Assembly: GCA_027084065.1 (NCBI GenBank)
Contig: JALWLR010000060.1
Location: 1 to 25,976 of the forward strand
Reading direction: 5' to 3'
From: Helicobacteraceae bacterium
GTDB taxonomy: Bacteria > Campylobacterota > Campylobacteria > Campylobacterales > Sulfurimonadaceae
DNA: 25,976 bases
The notes beneath the pieces were generated by a model, which saw nothing but the letters and a program-made list of their open reading frames with translations, had not been told where the DNA came from and made no database searches. Position numbers and translations under genes: made by a program. Positions 22,696 through 25,976 of the stretch are shown here, piece after piece (within the stretch, counting starts at the first letter, position 1; each line of letters starts with the position of its first letter).

Positions 22696-24819
22696 TTATT
22701 CCGTAATTCTTTTCAAAATACCGGCATCATAGAGATTCAACGAAGGATCTATATGATGATCCGTTGCGTTTGCATCTAAGAATGCCTGCATATCTATTTG
22801 AATGATGTCTCCGGATCTATCCAGTAAGTAACCGTATGTTTTTCCATTTGTCATAGATTTGATAACGGCTCCTGCATGTGGATCATATGAATAGTCATAC
22901 TGATCAAGGGCATAATTCCATTGACTCAATCCTGTCCAGTTTTCATCTTCAGGATCTTGCAGCTTGGCTACGGCAATATCACTATAATAACCTGCCATAA
23001 AAAGAGCCATGTGCGAAGAGCTATCTGTATAAACACCAGAAATATGCACTGAGTAATCAGCTGAAAGTGTTACGGCAGCGACACTGCTGTTGGAATCGAT
23101 AGTGAATGTATTGTCGATTGGATCACTTTCATTGTTGTCATGAAGTGTAATGTGATCGAGCCGAATGAGTGCAACTGTTCTTGCATCTTCAGGAGTTATG
23201 ATACCTACTTTGTAGTTACTGTCGACGGATCCGGCATCTGCCATTGACATACTTGGATATTTACCGATAGTTTGGTAAAAACTTGTCGGAGAGGATTTAT
23301 TTTCATCTTCCATTGCGTATGATTGATATGTGTTCAAATCGACAACTTGCAAACCGCCTCCACTAGCCCAGCCGTATTCATCAGCAGGACCATAGTTAGG
23401 ACTAAAGAGCATGTTGATGTCCGGCTTCGTACTTCCACCTATATTTTCTGCAATGATTTGGTGTTTGGCTAGAGGAACCTCTTTTGTAATGGTCATTGTT
23501 GCAATATCAAGCAGTTTGTAGCCATCTGCAGTTGCCAGCCAAATACCATTTACGCTTGGTTGAGGCAAACCACTACTTATGTAAGCATTTCCTCCACTGA
23601 AAGACTCTTGATGCGAAATGTTGATATCTGCAGTTGCAATTACGCTCTCATTGCCTTCATTGTCTAAATCGACCAATGCAACTTTTGTAGAGTCATAGGA
23701 GTAGACAACCGCTTTTTGTGTTCCCGGTACCGCTATAACACCGCCAACACTGTATAAACCATAATCACGTAACTGTTTATTGAGTTCGGTCAAGTTTGTT
23801 TTTGTCAAATTACTATCTGGATTGGTTATATCTACACTCATTAAACCATTGGAGCGTCCTGCAACGAAGAGAAGCTGTTTTCCTTTGGAACTTACCGATG
23901 TAATAGCACCCGAGTTGGTAATGTCAAAACCGCTTGAAGTGTCACTTACCGGTGCACTGGAAACCTCTTCCACAAGAGTTTCAGCTATTTCTTTTACAAT
24001 GGTGTCATTGATGTCAAGATCGGCTATAGCACTTGAATCGCTTTCTATAAAGTGGAATGTTGCCGCTACGGTATCGGCTACACCCGCTGTCGGCGGTAGT
24101 GGTTTGTCTGCTTCAAGAAGGATTGTTTCATTATGCTCTTTTCCATCGAATTTACCATCTGCAATGTCAGCTGCCAATGCTCGGTAAAGTTCTTTTGGTT
24201 CTGTTTCTAACACTACTGCTAGCTCTTCTAGTACTCCAACCGTAAATCCATATTTAAACGCGTCGAGATTGGTAGGATCGGAGAGATCGGGTTTCACGCT
24301 CAGGAGTTTGCTTGCATCGTCAAGGCCATATGTATCGGCTACAAAACCTGCTGCCTCTTTTACTTTTTCCGTATCTATATCGGTACATGCAGAAGCGAGG
24401 GCTGTGAGTCTTGAGACTGCCATACTCGTCAGTGGAGTTATGGAGACATGAGAACTGTTGAGGTCTACGGAGATTATACCCGTTAACTCTCCATTTTCTT
24501 CTGTTGAGAGTGTCGCTTCACTTGTATAGGTTCCGCCCGATGCTGTCAGTTTATAAACTTTTCCGCTTTCCAGTGCTACATCAAGTGTAAAGTCTCCGTT
24601 TGCATCGGTTGTCGCTGTCGCTATAATATCTCCATCTTTACAAATGTCGAAAATCTTTACCGTTGCACGATGAACGTTGCCCGCTACGACCGATCCGCTG
24701 AGTGAACCTTCTGCGGGAGGAGCTTCGTTGTTACTGCTTCCTCCGTCACTGCTACACCCGCTTAATGCGAGAGCGGCAGCAAAACTGATGCCTGCGAGTT
24801 GTTTGAGTTGATGTTTCAT
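22696..24819 (-). CDS. Putative beta-propeller surface lipoprotein
   Basis: A 707-residue protein with a clear lipoprotein signal (LALSGC, Cys22) and a Ser/Gly linker. Residues 38-110 form a carboxypeptidase-regulatory-like domain (GSLSGSVVAG, ATVKIFD, TDANGDFTLD) similar to the N-terminal module of the lipoprotein at 13251. About 110-290 is helical (ITPLTSMAVSRLTAL). From ~300 to the end are repeated short beta units such as LFVAGRSNGLMSVDI, KVALVDLDNE, GYKLLDIATMTI and GGGLQVVDLNTY, typical of LVIVD/YVTN-like beta-propellers. No catalytic motif was seen. First gene of a two-gene operon with the di-haem lipoprotein. AAAGGGG precedes the ATG. Confidence 0.75.
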   Translation of the reverse strand: MKHQLKQLAGISFAAALALSGCSSDGGSSNNEAPPAEGSLSGSVVAGNVHRATVKIFDICKDGDIIATATTDANGDFTLDVALESGKVYKLTASGGTYTSEATLSTEENGELTGIISVDLNSSHVSITPLTSMAVSRLTALASACTDIDTEKVKEAAGFVADTYGLDDASKLLSVKPDLSDPTNLDAFKYGFTVGVLEELAVVLETEPKELYRALAADIADGKFDGKEHNETILLEADKPLPPTAGVADTVAATFHFIESDSSAIADLDINDTIVKEIAETLVEEVSSAPVSDTSSGFDITNSGAITSVSSKGKQLLFVAGRSNGLMSVDITNPDSNLTKTNLTELNKQLRDYGLYSVGGVIAVPGTQKAVVYSYDSTKVALVDLDNEGNESVIATADINISHQESFSGGNAYISSGLPQPSVNGIWLATADGYKLLDIATMTITKEVPLAKHQIIAENIGGSTKPDINMLFSPNYGPADEYGWASGGGLQVVDLNTYQSYAMEDENKSSPTSFYQTIGKYPSMSMADAGSVDSNYKVGIITPEDARTVALIRLDHITLHDNNESDPIDNTFTIDSNSSVAAVTLSADYSVHISGVYTDSSSHMALFMAGYYSDIAVAKLQDPEDENWTGLSQWNYALDQYDYSYDPHAGAVIKSMTNGKTYGYLLDRSGDIIQIDMQAFLDANATDHHIDPSLNLYDAGILKRITE

Positions 24820-24862
24820 GATAAACCCCTTTAAAGTATCTATATACTCCTATAGTAACGCC

Positions 24863-24891
24863 AAATGTTTAAAAATAAATTTAAAATGTTT
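24863..24891 (-). repeat. Paired direct repeat AAACATTT, 21 bp apart
   Basis: On the minus strand AAACATTT occurs at 24891-24884 and again at 24870-24863, a 21-bp period (two helical turns) just upstream of a possible TACTAT -10 (about 24857-24852). It could be a tandem operator of the propeller/di-haem operon, or chance in AT-rich DNA. Confidence 0.3.
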
Positions 24892-24900
24892 GTAAAAATT

Positions 24901-24947
24901 AAAAAAAAACTCTCTTTGCTTGATTTAAATCAAGTAAATAAAGAGAG
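24901..24947 (-). terminator. Intrinsic terminator of the barrel/Ig-like lipoprotein operon
   Basis: On the minus strand CTCTCTTT (24947-24940) pairs with AAAGAGAG (24917-24910), enclosing the palindrome CTTGATTTAAATCAAG (24934-24919). Nine T residues (24909-24901) follow. It lies 35 bases after the lipoprotein stop. Confidence 0.88.
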
Positions 24948-24981
24948 AAGAAGCGAGAGAATGGATATTTTTTAGAGAAGG

Positions 24982-25638
24982 TTACTGAGAAACGGTATAG
25001 GTTCGAAGATCACTAAGAGAGTGAAATGTTATGCTTATGTTGGCTTCGCCGGTTTGGGTAAAATGGATAGTTGCAACACCGTTTTCCTGGTTAAGAACTT
25101 CAGCACTGCCTGTTGCAGACCAGATGAGTGAATTGGAGTGGTTTTCATCCACTTTGGCGAAGGTACCGTCACTATAGTTAATATCGACACTGAATGTATA
25201 GTTGTCGTCTACTTTTATGTTGTTTGGGTCTGTAATGTTTGTGTCGTCTATTGTAAGAGCGGTTGCGGGTATGATGCGCAGACTGCCATTGTCGGCAAGC
25301 TCTTTATAACTGATTTCAAATTCAAGCAGCGCTTCACTGCCGTTACCGTCGCCGTTTTGTATAGGAGTAATCAAACCGTAAAAGAGCGTAGCTTCACTGT
25401 AGTCGTTTTCGCCGACAAATCGCCAAGCTGCCGCTTCGGTTATATCGGCATCGGAACCATCATCATAGTGTGCAGTGGCTTTGAGCTGAACGGAGTTGCG
25501 CGTAGCGTAGATAAAGGGCGGTACATTTTCTATGGAGATGCTTTGAATATCTTTAATAACCGGTGATGTCGTTGTCTCTTTACAGCCGATAAGTAAAAGG
25601 AGTGTTGCATTAAAGAAAAAGAGATGGAGATATTTCAT
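24982..25638 (-). CDS. Small lipoprotein with Ig-like (Big_2-type) repeats
   Basis: A 218-residue exported protein with lipobox LLIGC (Cys19). Two beta-sandwich-like units are visible. Residues 30-120 begin IQSISIENVPPFIYATRNSV and include QLKATAHYDDGSDADITEAA; residues 125-217 begin LRIIPATALTIDD and include YTFSVDINYSDGTFAKVDE. The pattern 'x-L-x-A-T-A-x-Y-x-D-G' with a following Trp is typical of bacterial Ig-like group 2 domains in surface proteins. No enzyme motif. It starts 14 bases after the barrel gene's stop with AAAGG before the ATG, so the two are co-transcribed and a shared place in the outer membrane is likely. An intrinsic terminator follows. Confidence 0.75.
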   Translation of the reverse strand: MKYLHLFFFNATLLLLIGCKETTTSPVIKDIQSISIENVPPFIYATRNSVQLKATAHYDDGSDADITEAAAWRFVGENDYSEATLFYGLITPIQNGDGNGSEALLEFEISYKELADNGSLRIIPATALTIDDTNITDPNNIKVDDNYTFSVDINYSDGTFAKVDENHSNSLIWSATGSAEVLNQENGVATIHFTQTGEANISITFHSLSDLRTYTVSQ

Positions 25639-25652
25639 AAAAAACCTTTTTA

Positions 25653-25976
25653 TTAAAATCGATACGTCAAGCCGATGTAAAATTGATGAATATGCGATTT
25701 GACTTTTAGCTTTTTTGCAATAAGATCGATACTTTGATAGGAGGTCGTCCTAAACTCATACGATCCTTCGGCGGCTATATGCTTATTGAGAGGGATGCTA
25801 AGACCTCCTCCAAGATTGTAGGAGCTGTAGGCGAGCTTGCTTTGAAGCTCTCGTTGTACCTTCATCTCTCCAGCTCCGAATCCAGCACGAACAAACGGGT
25901 AGAAAGCATCGGTAAAATTATAGGCTTTGACAAACATGACATCCATACTGTAGCGGGCCTGATCGTTTGGCGAAAA
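25653..25976 (-). CDS. Outer-membrane beta-barrel protein, C-terminal part (5' end outside window)
   Basis: The frame is open to the right edge, so the start lies beyond the window; 107 residues are visible. Alternating beta strands (YPFVRAGFGAGEMKV, GGGLSIPLNKHIAAEGSYEF, HIHQFYIGLTYRF) and a final Phe after TYR are the marks of a BAM-inserted barrel, of the OmpA-like/porin-type small-barrel class. The ATG at 25946 is an internal Met, since the preceding residues SPNDQARYS continue the strand. First visible gene of the operon with the Ig-like lipoprotein. The function beyond an outer-membrane protein cannot be stated. Confidence 0.8.
   Translation of the reverse strand, partial: FSPNDQARYSMDVMFVKAYNFTDAFYPFVRAGFGAGEMKVQRELQSKLAYSSYNLGGGLSIPLNKHIAAEGSYEFRTTSYQSIDLIAKKLKVKSHIHQFYIGLTYRF

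Noticed and set aside
1..25976. CRISPR arrays, tRNA or rRNA genes, integrases, toxin-antitoxin pairs, restriction or phage genes.
   Set aside because: I saw no regularly spaced repeats, no tRNA cloverleaf and no characteristic protein motifs for any of these, apart from the single IS256 element.

Overview
The window looks like a chromosomal segment of a Campylobacterota (epsilonproteobacterial) bacterium, probably a free-living Sulfurimonas/Sulfurovum-like lineage. I cannot fix the genus. The evidence is the style and content of the housekeeping proteins, an rpmJ-rpsM-rpsK-rpsD-rpoA-rplQ block, a meso-diaminopimelate-type MurE, a chemoreceptor with a C-terminal zinc-binding (CZB) domain, promoters built around TATAATTC with no clear -35, and several Campylobacterota-style surface lipoproteins. 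No stretch over 300 bases lacks a gene or mobile element. The longest non-coding gap is 12998-13250, the AT-rich promoter region of the lipoprotein/protease operon.

Layout. 1-966: 3' end of a methyl-accepting chemotaxis protein. 1029-3795 (+): purF (probable TTG start inside a promoter-linked leader), a YhcC-type radical SAM protein and a DUF523 protein. 3764-5856 (-): a CvfB-like S1 RNA-binding protein and an SPL-family radical SAM protein, convergent with and overlapping the DUF523 gene. 5942-6289 (+): a small stand-alone protein resembling a topoisomerase zinc finger plus topoisomerase III C-terminal repeat. 6352-9398 (+): the alpha ribosomal operon, preceded by a strongly structured ~120-nt leader that folds on paper into a four-way junction. 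9500-12997 (+): an aldo/keto reductase, a NifU-like Fe-S scaffold, a TPR protein and murE.

13251-19560 (+) is an accessory operon of four genes: a 1299-residue multidomain lipoprotein, a three-TM DUF3592-like membrane protein, a secreted 128-residue protein that is a complete subtilisin-type (fervidolysin-like) prodomain on its own, and a lipoprotein S8 serine protease with an intact triad but no prodomain of its own. Protease and prodomain, normally one chain, are encoded separately. This is the most interesting system in the window. An intact IS256-family element (19582-20920) with near-perfect terminal inverted repeats and a perfect 8-bp target duplication sits at the edge of the hairpin after this operon.

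20957-25976 (-) holds a surface/envelope cluster. One unit is a putative beta-propeller lipoprotein followed by a di-haem (two CxxCH) lipoprotein. A second unit, which enters from beyond the right edge, is an outer-membrane beta-barrel followed by a small Ig-like lipoprotein, ended by a good intrinsic terminator.
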